NCBI GenBank assembly: GCA_019637635.1
Contig: JAHBVI010000073.1
Coordinates: 1-33,578 of the forward strand
Direction: 5' to 3'
DNA length: 33,578 bases
Origin: Anaerolineae bacterium
GTDB taxonomy: Bacteria > Chloroflexota > Anaerolineae > Promineifilales > Promineifilaceae
Below are positions 1 through 7,841 of the stretch, piece by piece. Position 1 is the stretch's first letter, and each line of letters starts with the position of its first letter. Below the pieces are notes generated by a model that saw only the letters and a list, made by a program, of their open reading frames with translations, did not search any database and was not told where the DNA came from. The translations under genes and the position numbers were made by a program.

Positions 1-310
1 CGTCAGTCGGCGAAGGCCGACTTTGCCTTTTGTTGGTGCAGATTTATCTGCCGCCGCCAGCCAAATTGAGAATTGCTACTGTCACCTGCCACTTTGTGAC
101 AATTTGCACTTTTGCAAAGACACCCCGTATTTTCTCCTGTAATGTTCTGCACAATAGGGATTGATTGTTTGCAATTGCCAATTGCCAATTGCCAATCACC
201 ATCCCCCTTTCTAATCACACAATTCACAGGAATCTGGCAACGGCCGTGCGGTCAACCGATTACCGATCACCGATTACCGTTTACCGATTCCCCAAAACAG
301 GAGAAGAACA
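1..310. other. Non-coding region upstream of nosZ
   Basis: No convincing gene lies here. A short GC-rich hairpin near 4-21 followed by T-rich sequence could end a gene to the left. At 171-197 there is a tandem repeat of an AATTGCC word, and at 252-292 a run of CCGATTA/CCGATCA words of a type that recurs at 29174-29236. One ACGGCCGT octamer lies near 240. AGGAGAA at about 299-305 is the ribosome binding site of nosZ. I could not place a promoter with confidence. Confidence 0.5.
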
Positions 311-2344
311 ATGACAAAAGAATGGTTTTATCAACACAAGTTAGGGTTGCTCAGCCTGCTGGTGGTCATCCTGGCGATTGGCTTGCTGGCAAGCTGCGAC
401 CGCTCCGAAGAAGGCGGCAGCAGTACGGCCCAGACCACCGGCCTCTCGGCCGACGCCAACGCCCTGGCGCAGGAACGTGGCCTCACGCCCGACGATGTGT
501 ACGCCGCCCTCAAGACCTACATGCCCACCGGCGAACTTGACCCGTACATCATGTTCGCCTCCGGTGGGCAAGGTGGACAGGTATTGGTCATCGGCGTGCC
601 CTCCATGCGCATCTTGAAGATCATCGGCGTCTTCACCCCCGAACCCTGGCAGGGCTACGGGTATGGCGGTTCCAGCAATGACGTGCTGGCCGGCGGCTTC
701 ATGGATGAAGACCACCCCCTCCTCTGGGGCGACACCCATCACCCCTCCCTTTCCGAAACCAACAGCGAATACGACGGCAAATTCCTCTTCATCAATGACA
801 AGGCCAATGCCCGTTTAGCCGTCATTGATCTGCGCGACTTTGAAACCAAACAAATCATCAAAAACCCCAACGCCATCAACGATCACGGCGGCGCATTTGT
901 CACCCCCAACACCGAGTACGTGATTGAAGGGCCACAATATGCCGCCCCCATCGGTTGGGAATATGCCACCCTGGACGATTACGAAGCTAAATATCGCGGC
1001 CTGATCACCTTCTGGAAATTTGACCGGGTGAGCGGGCGAGTAGACGCAAGCAAATCCTTCCAGATTGAACTGCCCCCTTACTGGCAAGACCTGTGCGACG
1101 CCGGTAAAGGGCCGAGCGATGGCTGGGTGTTCTGCAACTCCTTCAATACCGAACTGGCGACCGGCGGCGTAGAATTGGGCAATCCGCCCTTTGAAGCCGG
1201 CACCACCCAAAACGACACCGACTACCTGCACATCATCAACTGGAAAGCGGCCGAAGAAGTGTTCAACGCCGGTAAATATGACATGATTAACGGTATGGCG
1301 GTCATCAGTATGCAAACGGCCGTAGACGAAGGACTGCTGTACTTCACCCCCGAACCCAAAAGCCCGCACGGCGCTGACGTTACCCCCGGCGGCGAATACG
1401 TCGTTGTCGGCGGCAAACTGGACCCACACGTCACCATTTACTCCTTCGACAAGATCATGAAAGCCATTGAAGGTGGCGGTCTGGGTACCGACGTGTACGG
1501 CGTGCCCGTTATTCCCCTGGACGCCAGCATGGAAGCGCAGGTGGAACTGGGTCTTGGCCCACTGCACACCGTCTTTGACGACAAAGGGTACGCCTACACC
1601 TCGCTCTTCCTGGATTCGGCCGTAGCCCGCTGGGCGTTGGGCGGTCCGTATGCCGACAAACACCCGGAAGAGGGCTGGACGCTGGTGCAAAAACTGCCCG
1701 TTCACTACAACATCGGCCACATTACCGCCGCTGAAGGCGACACGGCTACTCCTGATGGGCAATTTGTGGTGGCGCTGAATAAGTGGAGCATTGACCGCTT
1801 TGCCAACGTAGGGCCGCTGCTGCCGCAAAACTTCCAACTGGTAGACATTTCTCGAACCGGCGACCAGATGAAACTGCTGTACGACATGCCCATTGGCATG
1901 GCCGAACCACACTACGCCCAGATCATCAAGGCGGATAAATTGCAACCTTTTGAGGTGTATCCTGAAATTGGCTGGAACCCGGAGACGATGAGTGTGCATC
2001 CCAACGCCATCACCTCACCCGAAGAAGCACGGGTCGAGCGGGATGGGAACACGGTGGAAATCTGGATGGCCGTCATCCGCTCTCACTTCACGCCCGAACG
2101 GGTGGAATTAAAAGAAGGCGACCACGTGATCTGGCACCTGACCAATCTGGAACGCACCCGCGACGCCACGCACGGCTTTGCCCTCTCCGGCTACAACATT
2201 AACCTGAGCCTGGAACCGGGCGAAACGCAAACGATTGAGTTTACCGCCACGCAGCCAGGCACCTACACCTTCTACTGCACCGAGTTCTGCTCCGCCCTAC
2301 ACCTGGAAATGCTCGGCTACTTCCTGGTGGAACCGAAGGAGTAA
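311..2344 (+). CDS. nosZ: Nitrous oxide reductase NosZ, clade II (Sec type)
   Basis: Reduces N2O to N2 outside the cytoplasmic membrane using the copper centres CuA and CuZ. The 677-residue product starts with a short hydrophobic signal without a twin-arginine motif, ending in a lipobox-like LASC (Cys29). This suggests a Sec-exported, possibly lipid-anchored enzyme, as in clade II NosZ. GDTHHPSLSE (HH at 143-144) is a CuZ histidine motif of the beta-propeller. The C-terminal cupredoxin domain carries the CuA ligands in CTEFCSALHLEM (Cys656, Cys660, His664, Met667), so the enzyme looks complete. AGGAGAA sits 6-8 bases before the ATG. It heads a same-strand cluster of nos maturation genes. Recognition is strong; the lipid anchor is inferred. 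Confidence 0.97.
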   Translation: MTKEWFYQHKLGLLSLLVVILAIGLLASCDRSEEGGSSTAQTTGLSADANALAQERGLTPDDVYAALKTYMPTGELDPYIMFASGGQGGQVLVIGVPSMRILKIIGVFTPEPWQGYGYGGSSNDVLAGGFMDEDHPLLWGDTHHPSLSETNSEYDGKFLFINDKANARLAVIDLRDFETKQIIKNPNAINDHGGAFVTPNTEYVIEGPQYAAPIGWEYATLDDYEAKYRGLITFWKFDRVSGRVDASKSFQIELPPYWQDLCDAGKGPSDGWVFCNSFNTELATGGVELGNPPFEAGTTQNDTDYLHIINWKAAEEVFNAGKYDMINGMAVISMQTAVDEGLLYFTPEPKSPHGADVTPGGEYVVVGGKLDPHVTIYSFDKIMKAIEGGGLGTDVYGVPVIPLDASMEAQVELGLGPLHTVFDDKGYAYTSLFLDSAVARWALGGPYADKHPEEGWTLVQKLPVHYNIGHITAAEGDTATPDGQFVVALNKWSIDRFANVGPLLPQNFQLVDISRTGDQMKLLYDMPIGMAEPHYAQIIKADKLQPFEVYPEIGWNPETMSVHPNAITSPEEARVERDGNTVEIWMAVIRSHFTPERVELKEGDHVIWHLTNLERTRDATHGFALSGYNINLSLEPGETQTIEFTATQPGTYTFYCTEFCSALHLEMLGYFLVEPKE

Positions 2345-2349
2345 TTATG

Positions 2350-2401
2350 AATTAGGAATTATGAATTATGAAGGGGTTTTCATAATTCATAATTCCTAAT
2401 T
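2350..2401. repeat. Long AT-rich intergenic hairpin (AATTATGA word family)
   Basis: A perfect 23-bp inverted repeat (arms 2350-2372 and 2379-2401, 6-base GGGGTT loop) built from the words GAATTATGA and GAATTAGG. It lies directly after the nosZ stop. The same words recur at 18473-18499 and 33098-33136. It could end or attenuate transcription after nosZ, or protect the nosZ mRNA 3' end; both roles are inferred. Confidence 0.85.
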
Positions 2402-2418
2402 TCCCTCCCAAGTGTGTC

Positions 2419-3090
2419 ATGTTCGATTCAGACGTACAGGTGGTGCTACCAGATGGCAGTACCCGCCGCTTACTAGATTATTTACTGCCCAGCGCGCTGC
2501 TGATGTTGGGGGCGCTGCTGTTGGTGGTGTCCATCTTCCTGCCCTATTGGAGTATGACGATGGAAGCGCCGCAGTATCCCCAGGGATTGCACGTGGACGT
2601 GTACGTCAACCGGCTGGAAGGGGATATGCGCGAGATTGACGCCCTGAACCATTACCTGGGGATGCCGGTATTGGATGAAGGTGGGCAGTTGGAACGCTCC
2701 ATCTCCGTGATTTCCATTGTCACGTTGGGGCTGCTGCTGCTGGCGGGGGTGTTTGTGCATAACCGCTGGGCGGCCGTCCTTGCCCTACCCGCTATCCTGT
2801 TTCCGCTGGTGTTTGTGGCCGATTTGTGGTGGATTTTGTACCAGTACGGCCACAGCATTGACCCCAAGTCTGCTCTCGGTGGGGCCATCGAGCCGTTTAC
2901 GCCGCCCATTGTGGGGCGAGGGGTGGTGGCGCAGTTTGCCACGGTGGGGCAGTTTGAGATTGGTTTTTACCTGGCGCTGGTTGCAGTAGGTGTGGTGCTG
3001 GTGGGGCTGTGGTTCCACCGCCGCGCTTACAAACCGGTGCAGGATGCACGGGAACGGATGAAAACGCCCGTACCCACCCCCTCCTCATGA
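2419..3090 (+). CDS. nosB: NosB-like four-helix membrane protein of the nos cluster
   Basis: A 223-residue protein with four predicted membrane helices at about 22-44, 94-114, 117-143 and 180-200. The loop between helices 1 and 2 carries RLEGDMREIDALNHYLGM (64-81), a stretch I associate with proteins next to clade II nosZ. A membrane protein gene between nosZ and nosD is the position of nosB in clade II clusters. The name therefore rests on position and topology rather than on a known activity. It may take part in electron transfer or NosZ maturation at the membrane, but no cofactor motif is visible. The stop TGA overlaps the ATG of the next gene (ATGA at 3087-3090), suggesting coupled translation. 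The start has only a poor ribosome binding site. Confidence 0.7.
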   Translation: MFDSDVQVVLPDGSTRRLLDYLLPSALLMLGALLLVVSIFLPYWSMTMEAPQYPQGLHVDVYVNRLEGDMREIDALNHYLGMPVLDEGGQLERSISVISIVTLGLLLLAGVFVHNRWAAVLALPAILFPLVFVADLWWILYQYGHSIDPKSALGGAIEPFTPPIVGRGVVAQFATVGQFEIGFYLALVAVGVVLVGLWFHRRAYKPVQDARERMKTPVPTPSS

Positions 3091-5402
3091 ACCATTCACG
3101 CGCCATAAGGGTCATCATCCTGATGGGGATCATCTGGTGGCTGGTGGGCGGCACGGCCGTAGCCACCGCCCAATCCAACACCCGCATCGTCTCCGCCAAC
3201 GGCCCGTATACCACCATTACCGCCGCGCTGGAAGCGGCGCAGCCTGGCGACACCATTGAAGTTCACGGCGGCATTCACCCGGCGCTGACGGTGGACAAAA
3301 CCGTCAATCTGGTTGGCCTGGATTGGCCGGTGATTGACGGGCTGGGCCAGGGCGCGGTGGTGGTTATCACCGCCCCCGATGTGCAATTCCAGGGTTTTGT
3401 GGTGCGCGGCAGCGGCAATGAACCCGACCGCAACCACGCCGGCATCACCGTTGCCGCCCCGCGCGCCCTGGTAGCCGATAATCGGCTGGAAGATGTCTTG
3501 TTTGGCGTCTACGTGGCCCAGGGCGCAGACACCATCGTGCGCGGCAACGATATTACCGGCAAGGCCGAGTATGACGTTGGCCGCAAGGGGGACGGCATTC
3601 GCCTCTGGTATAGCTCCGGCGTGGTGGTGGAACAAAACGACATCCACGAGACCCGCGACGTAGTCGTGTGGTATTCGCCGGGCGTGATCATTCGGGACAA
3701 CATGATTCGGAACGGCCGTTACGGCGTTCACCTCATGTATACCGACCAGGTAGAAATCAGCCACAACCACCTGCTGAACAATTCGGTGGGGGCCTATGCC
3801 ATGTATGCCGATGACGTGGTCATCAGCCACAACCTGATCACGGGGCAGCGCGGCCCCAGCGGTTACGCCCTCGGTTTTAAGGATGCCAGCAACGTGCTGG
3901 TTCACGACAATGTATTGGTAGACAACGGCGGCGGCGTTTTCCTGGATGGCACACCGTTTGATCCCCAAAGTTACGGCCGTTTTGAAAACAACATCATCGC
4001 CTTTAACGACGTAGGCGTGACGCTACAACCGGCCGTCAAAGGCAACAGTTTCAGCGGCAACACCTTCTGGGAAAACGTCTCCCAGATGACCCTGCAAGGC
4101 GGCGGCACACCCGGCGCCAATAACTGGCAGGGCAACTTTTGGAGCGACTACAACGGCTTTGACGCCGACGGCGACGGGCTGGGTGACACCCCCTACATCT
4201 CCGAACGCTTTTTTGAAAATGTGACAGAGCGGGAACCCCGGCTGCGGCTGCTGGCTTACAGCCCGGCGGCGCAGGCCATCGAATTTGCCGGGCAATCCTT
4301 CCCCATCATCCGCCCCCAGCCGAAATTGAACGACCCCGCGCCGCTGGTCGAACCGGGTCTCATTCCCGCCTTTGCCGCGCCGCCCGCGCCGCCGATATGG
4401 CCGTTGGTGGGCACGGCCGTAACCCTCATCCTGCTTGGTCTTTTCTGCGGCGGCCTGGCCACCTTCGGCGCACCTATCCGCCGCCCCCAACCAACCAATC
4501 CACCCACACAGGTGAATCCTATGAACAACTCCTCCTCGCCCATTGCCAATCTGCGCATCACCGGCGTCAGCAAACGCTATGGCAAAGTGTACGCCCTGCA
4601 AGACATCTCCTTCACCGCCCAAACCGGCGACGCCATCGCCCTCTGGGGAGCGAACGGGGCCGGCAAGACCACCCTGCTCAAAGCCATTTTGGGGCTGATT
4701 ACGTTTGAGGGGCAGATTGAAGTGAACGGCCGTGACGCCCGGCGTGATGGTAAAAATGCGCGGCGGCACATTGGCTACGTGCCTCAGGAAGCGGTCTTTT
4801 ACGATTGGAGCGTCACCGCCACCATGCAGTTCTACGCCCGGCTCAAAAAAGCCGACCCGGCGCGCATCCCCTTTTTGCTGGATCAACTGGGGCTGGCCGA
4901 ACACAGCGCCAAACCGGTGCCCGCCCTTTCCGGCGGCCTGAAGCAGCGGCTGGCTTTAGCCATTGCCCTGCTGGACGAGCCGCCCGTGCTGCTGTTGGAC
5001 GAACCGACCGCCAGCCTGGACGCCCAGGCACGGCGCGACTATCTGCAACTGCTGATTGGCTTGCGGCAGGCAGGCAAGACCATCGTTTTTGCCTCGCACC
5101 GGCTGGAAGAAGTGGAAGCGTTAGCCGGCCGGGTGCTGCTGCTGGAACAGGGGCGGCTGGTGGAAACAGTGCCCGCCAATGAACTGCGCGGCCGTTTTGC
5201 GCCGGAAGTGGAGATGGCGGTGTGGGTGGCGGAAGGGGTACGGCCGTTTGCCCTGGCGCATCTACAACAAATCGGCCTCAACCCGCATCTGAACGGCCGT
5301 GGCAGCATCGTCACCCGCGTCCAAAATGGCCAGAAAATGAACCTGATCCAGTCCCTTAACGACAACGGCATTCAGGTAATGGATTTTGAGATCGAGCAAT
5401 AA
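3087..5402 (+). CDS. nosDF: NosD-NosF fusion: periplasmic beta-helix, membrane helix, ABC ATPase
   Basis: One uninterrupted frame encodes two proteins that are normally separate. Residues 1-29 are a signal peptide. About 30-400 form a right-handed beta-helix of the NosD/carbohydrate-binding type with repeated N-x-I/V turns. About 437-460 is a single hydrophobic helix, followed by a Pro-rich linker. From about 479 there is a complete NosF-type ATPase: Walker A GANGAGKTT (521-529), signature LSGG (614-617), Walker B VLLLDEP (about 634-640). The topology works: NosD outside, one helix, NosF inside. With NosY the product would form the transporter needed for CuZ maturation. I chose the ATG at 3087 because it overlaps the previous stop and directly precedes the signal peptide. 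An AGGTGA and ATG at 4521, in frame, could also give free NosF. Confidence 0.9.
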   Translation: MNHSRAIRVIILMGIIWWLVGGTAVATAQSNTRIVSANGPYTTITAALEAAQPGDTIEVHGGIHPALTVDKTVNLVGLDWPVIDGLGQGAVVVITAPDVQFQGFVVRGSGNEPDRNHAGITVAAPRALVADNRLEDVLFGVYVAQGADTIVRGNDITGKAEYDVGRKGDGIRLWYSSGVVVEQNDIHETRDVVVWYSPGVIIRDNMIRNGRYGVHLMYTDQVEISHNHLLNNSVGAYAMYADDVVISHNLITGQRGPSGYALGFKDASNVLVHDNVLVDNGGGVFLDGTPFDPQSYGRFENNIIAFNDVGVTLQPAVKGNSFSGNTFWENVSQMTLQGGGTPGANNWQGNFWSDYNGFDADGDGLGDTPYISERFFENVTEREPRLRLLAYSPAAQAIEFAGQSFPIIRPQPKLNDPAPLVEPGLIPAFAAPPAPPIWPLVGTAVTLILLGLFCGGLATFGAPIRRPQPTNPPTQVNPMNNSSSPIANLRITGVSKRYGKVYALQDISFTAQTGDAIALWGANGAGKTTLLKAILGLITFEGQIEVNGRDARRDGKNARRHIGYVPQEAVFYDWSVTATMQFYARLKKADPARIPFLLDQLGLAEHSAKPVPALSGGLKQRLALAIALLDEPPVLLLDEPTASLDAQARRDYLQLLIGLRQAGKTIVFASHRLEEVEALAGRVLLLEQGRLVETVPANELRGRFAPEVEMAVWVAEGVRPFALAHLQQIGLNPHLNGRGSIVTRVQNGQKMNLIQSLNDNGIQVMDFEIEQ

Positions 5403-5406
5403 TTTT

Positions 5407-5463
5407 CGTTCGTAGTAGGCGATTTATCGCCTGCAAACGGCGATAAATCGCCTACTACGAACG
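5407..5463. repeat. Perfect 25-bp inverted repeat between nosDF and nosY
   Basis: Arms 5407-5431 and 5439-5463 are perfect reverse complements around a 7-base loop (TGCAAAC). The arm contains GTAGTAGGCGATTTATCGCC, itself partly palindromic. It fills nearly the whole gap between nosDF and nosY. It could act as an mRNA processing or stability element or be a mobile repeat; the sequence alone does not decide. Confidence 0.88.
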
Positions 5464-5471
5464 GGGAAAGA

Positions 5472-6305
5472 ATGAGCATGGAACTCACACTACTTTGGGC
5501 CATTGCCCAACGAGAACTGCGCGAGGCGCTGCGGAATAAATGGTTATGGCTGTACGGCCTGGGGTTTGCCGGGCTGGCATTGGCATTGTCGCGGGCGGGG
5601 CTGGCTTCGGCCGGGTACAGCGGGTTGGGCGGCTTCGGCCGTACCGCCGCCAGCCTGATCAACGCCCTGCTGCTCTTTGTGCCCCTCATCGGCCTGAGCG
5701 TGGGCGCGGGGGCCATTGCCGCCGACCGGGAGCGGGGCACCCTGCTTTACCTGCTGGCGCAGCCCATCAGCCGGGGTGAACTCTTTTTTGGCAAGGCGTT
5801 GGGCGCGGCGCTGGCGGTGCTGGCGGCGCTGGCGCTCGGTTTTGGTCTGGCTGGCCTGGGGCTGAGCGTGGGCGGTGGCGGCAACACCTTCATCTATCTG
5901 CAACTGGCCGGCTTTTCGCTGCTGCTGGCGCTGGCAGCGTTGGGCATGGGTTTCATCATCAGCAGCCTGACGCGCAAAGCGGCGGCGGCTTCCGGGGCCG
6001 CCCTCATTCTCTGGCTGGCGCTGGTCTTTGTGGGGGATTTGGGGCTGATTGGTTTTGCCCTCAGCGCCCGGCCCTCGCCGGCAGCCTTGTGGAGCGCGCT
6101 CATTCTCAACCCCTTACAGGTGTTCAAGGTGGGCGCGATTTTCAGCTTGCGGGCCACGTTGGATACGCTGGGGCCGGTGGGCCAATACGCCGCCTACCAG
6201 TTTGGCGCTAATCTGCCCCTGCTGCTGGTGGGGTTGTTGACGCTGTGGATCATCGTCACTTTTGGTGTGGCCTTTGTCATCTTCAGCAAACGAGGTGATT
6301 TATGA
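5472..6305 (+). CDS. nosY: ABC transporter permease NosY
   Basis: A 277-residue polytopic membrane protein with about six hydrophobic segments, of the ABC-2 permease type. The loop AADRERGTLLYLLAQPISR (about 83-101) is characteristic of NosY-like permeases, which pair with NosF. Together with the NosD-NosF fusion it would form the NosDFY system, which supplies a component for the CuZ site of NosZ. The ATG at 5472 follows GGGGAAAG. The stop overlaps the nosL start (ATGA at 6302-6305), as expected in an operon. The length is normal for the family and no damage is seen. Confidence 0.93.
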   Translation: MSMELTLLWAIAQRELREALRNKWLWLYGLGFAGLALALSRAGLASAGYSGLGGFGRTAASLINALLLFVPLIGLSVGAGAIAADRERGTLLYLLAQPISRGELFFGKALGAALAVLAALALGFGLAGLGLSVGGGGNTFIYLQLAGFSLLLALAALGMGFIISSLTRKAAAASGAALILWLALVFVGDLGLIGFALSARPSPAALWSALILNPLQVFKVGAIFSLRATLDTLGPVGQYAAYQFGANLPLLLVGLLTLWIIVTFGVAFVIFSKRGDL

Positions 6306-6838
6306 AACCGATCCGCGAAGAACGCGAAGGGCGCGAAGGAAAAACTTCGGCCGTTCGTCTCACTGCTTACTGCTTACTGCTCACTGCTTACTTCTTGCTC
6401 ACTCTTACCGCCTGCGGCGGCAACAACCTGGACGCGCCGCCGGAGATTGCCTACGGCCGTGACGTGTGCGTCCAGTGCGGCATGATCATCAGCGAACCCC
6501 GTTTTGCCGCCTCGTACACCACCAAAACCGGGGATGTGCGCCTCTTTGAAAGTATTGAAGACATGGCGATGTACCACATTGAACATCAGGAGGATGTGCA
6601 TCTATTTTGGGTGCATGATTACCACACGGAAGAGTGGGTGAAAGGGGACGAAGCCGTCTATGTGTTAAGCGACACCATCGTCACCCCCATGGGCGCGGGT
6701 GTGGTGGCGGCGGCCGACCGGGCCGGGGCGGATGAATTGGTAAAAGAGGGGGGTGGCACGGCCGTGAGCCTGGAACAACTCCTCACCCTGGCCAAAGCCG
6801 GCATGTTGGGCGGACACGACCATTCCATGTCTCACTAG
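6302..6838 (+). CDS. nosL: NosL copper chaperone lipoprotein
   Basis: A 178-residue lipoprotein that delivers Cu(I) to NosZ in the clade II and other nos systems. The lipobox LTAC ends at Cys38. The family motif CVQCGM gives the likely Cu ligands Cys56, Cys59 and Met61, followed by the usual NosL core (FESIEDM, HDY). The C-terminus is His/Met rich (GGHDHSMSH) and could bind extra copper. The N-terminus is odd: about 18 charged residues precede the hydrophobic core, and the DNA there consists of short repeated words (GCGAAG, then CTGCTTACTGCTTACTGCT). That looks like intergenic repeat DNA recruited as signal peptide. The start overlaps the nosY stop. Confidence 0.93.
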   Translation: MKPIREEREGREGKTSAVRLTAYCLLLTAYFLLTLTACGGNNLDAPPEIAYGRDVCVQCGMIISEPRFAASYTTKTGDVRLFESIEDMAMYHIEHQEDVHLFWVHDYHTEEWVKGDEAVYVLSDTIVTPMGAGVVAAADRAGADELVKEGGGTAVSLEQLLTLAKAGMLGGHDHSMSH

Positions 6839-6845
6839 AAGCACT

Positions 6846-6894
6846 GGAGTGGAGGCTTTAGCCGTCAATGACAAACGGCTAAAGCCTCCACTCC
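6846..6894. terminator. Perfect 20-bp hairpin between nosL and the cytochrome c gene
   Basis: Arms 6846-6865 and 6875-6894 are perfect reverse complements (GGAGTGGAGGCTTTAGCCGT on the left) around a 9-base loop. No run of T follows, so this is not a classical intrinsic terminator. It may be a repeat or an mRNA stability element separating nosL from the cytochrome gene. Confidence 0.6.
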
Positions 6895-6940
6895 GACCAC
6901 AAAAACATTATCTTGAAATTAAACTTTGGAGAACAACACT

Positions 6941-7348
6941 ATGAAAAAACAACTACTATTACTCGTCTTGATTTTGGCGACGGCCGTTGCCCTGGCGGGC
7001 TGTGGCGGCGGCGGCGATAACACGGACACAGCGTCCGTTGCCCCACGCGGCCAGAATACCTCGGCAGGGGACCCAGAAGAAGGCAAGACTTTGTTTGCCG
7101 GCACCTGCTCTGCCTGCCACGGGCCGGAAGGTCTGGGTGTGGCCGGGCTGGGCAAGGATTTGACCACCAGCACTTTCGTGATGGAACGCACCGACGCCGA
7201 GGTGCTGGAGTTTCTGAAAACAGGCCGCCCCGCCAGCGACCCGCTGAACACAACGGGCGTGGATATGCCGCCCAAAGGCGGCAACCCCGCTTTGAATGAT
7301 GACAAATTGTTGGATATTATTGCGTATCTGCGTGTTTTGGAGCAGTAG
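6941..7348 (+). CDS. Small monohaem c-type cytochrome lipoprotein
   Basis: A 135-residue cytochrome c. It has a signal peptide with lipobox LAGC (Cys21), a short Gly/Ser/Thr linker, the haem motif CSACH (56-60) and a probable distal ligand Met109 in VDMPPKGG. The ATG at 6941 is preceded by GGAGA at a good distance; an upstream TTG is less likely. Its place right behind nosL suggests that it carries electrons to the CuA site of NosZ, a role filled by small cytochromes c in other clade II systems. This role is inferred from position. It could equally serve another periplasmic reductase. Confidence 0.88.
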   Translation: MKKQLLLLVLILATAVALAGCGGGGDNTDTASVAPRGQNTSAGDPEEGKTLFAGTCSACHGPEGLGVAGLGKDLTTSTFVMERTDAEVLEFLKTGRPASDPLNTTGVDMPPKGGNPALNDDKLLDIIAYLRVLEQ

Positions 7349-7354
7349 TAAAAA

Positions 7355-7444
7355 AGAGAGATTAGAGATTGGAGATTAGAGATTGGAGATTAGAGATTGG
7401 AGATTAGAGATTGGCAATCACCCAATCTCCAATCTCCAATCTCC
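7355..7444. repeat. GAGATT word-repeat hairpin
   Basis: Tandem units of GGAGATTAGAGATT run into their own reverse complement (ATCTCCAATCTCC) around a short loop at about 7415-7421. Loci built from the same words lie at 19726-19792, 21000-21036 and 31547-31612. It fills the gap between the cytochrome gene and the DUF1858 gene. Confidence 0.85.
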
Positions 7445-7466
7445 TTTACCTATCAAATGGTTTCTC

Positions 7467-7685
7467 ATGTCCGCCATAGTGGAAGAACTGGACAGGATGA
7501 CGGTAGATGAAGTGCTGCGCCGCTGGCCGGAAACGGCCGTGATTTTCCGGCAGTACGGTCTGGCCTGTCTGGGCTGTGCAGTGGCGCCCTTTTGCGAGGT
7601 CACGGCCGTAGCCAACATCTACAACCTGCCCAAAGAACAATTCCTGGCCGACTTACACGCGGCGATTGATCTCGCGCACCAGTGA
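7467..7685 (+). CDS. DUF1858 domain protein (redox-disulfide type)
   Basis: A 72-residue cytoplasmic protein that is nearly all one DUF1858 domain. The N-terminal helix MTVDEVLRRWPETAVIFRQY is followed by three cysteines in CLGCAVAPFC (34, 37, 43). Members often accompany hybrid cluster proteins and other nitrogen-oxide or redox genes and have been proposed to form a redox-active disulfide. I chose the ATG at 7467 because the open frame before it is only repeat DNA. Its substrate is unknown. The place at the end of the nos cluster hints at a role in nitrogen-oxide stress or metal handling, by inference only. Confidence 0.85.
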   Translation: MSAIVEELDRMTVDEVLRRWPETAVIFRQYGLACLGCAVAPFCEVTAVANIYNLPKEQFLADLHAAIDLAHQ

Positions 7686-7841
7686 AAATGCCGTTTACAC
7701 AATAGCGATCACCTTTTCACCTTGTTCCTCCTTGGCCCTTACCCTTTGCATTTCCTTGAAATCTGGCAAAATACCACCCTATGAATCCGCAACAAAAACT
7801 ATCGTGCCTTCTGGCCTCTATGCGGATCAATAAAGTGAAAT

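Noticed and set aside
160..176. TTGATTGTTTGCAA as an FNR/DNR-type site upstream of nosZ
   Set aside because: Only the left half fits TTGAT; the right half matches in three of five bases and overlaps the AATTGCC repeat.
4521..5402. Annotating nosF as a separate gene
   Set aside because: The nosD frame runs through without stop or frameshift; the internal ATG is noted as a possible second start only.
7355..7444. CRISPR-like array
   Set aside because: The repeats are contiguous short words without unique spacers and run into their own reverse complement.
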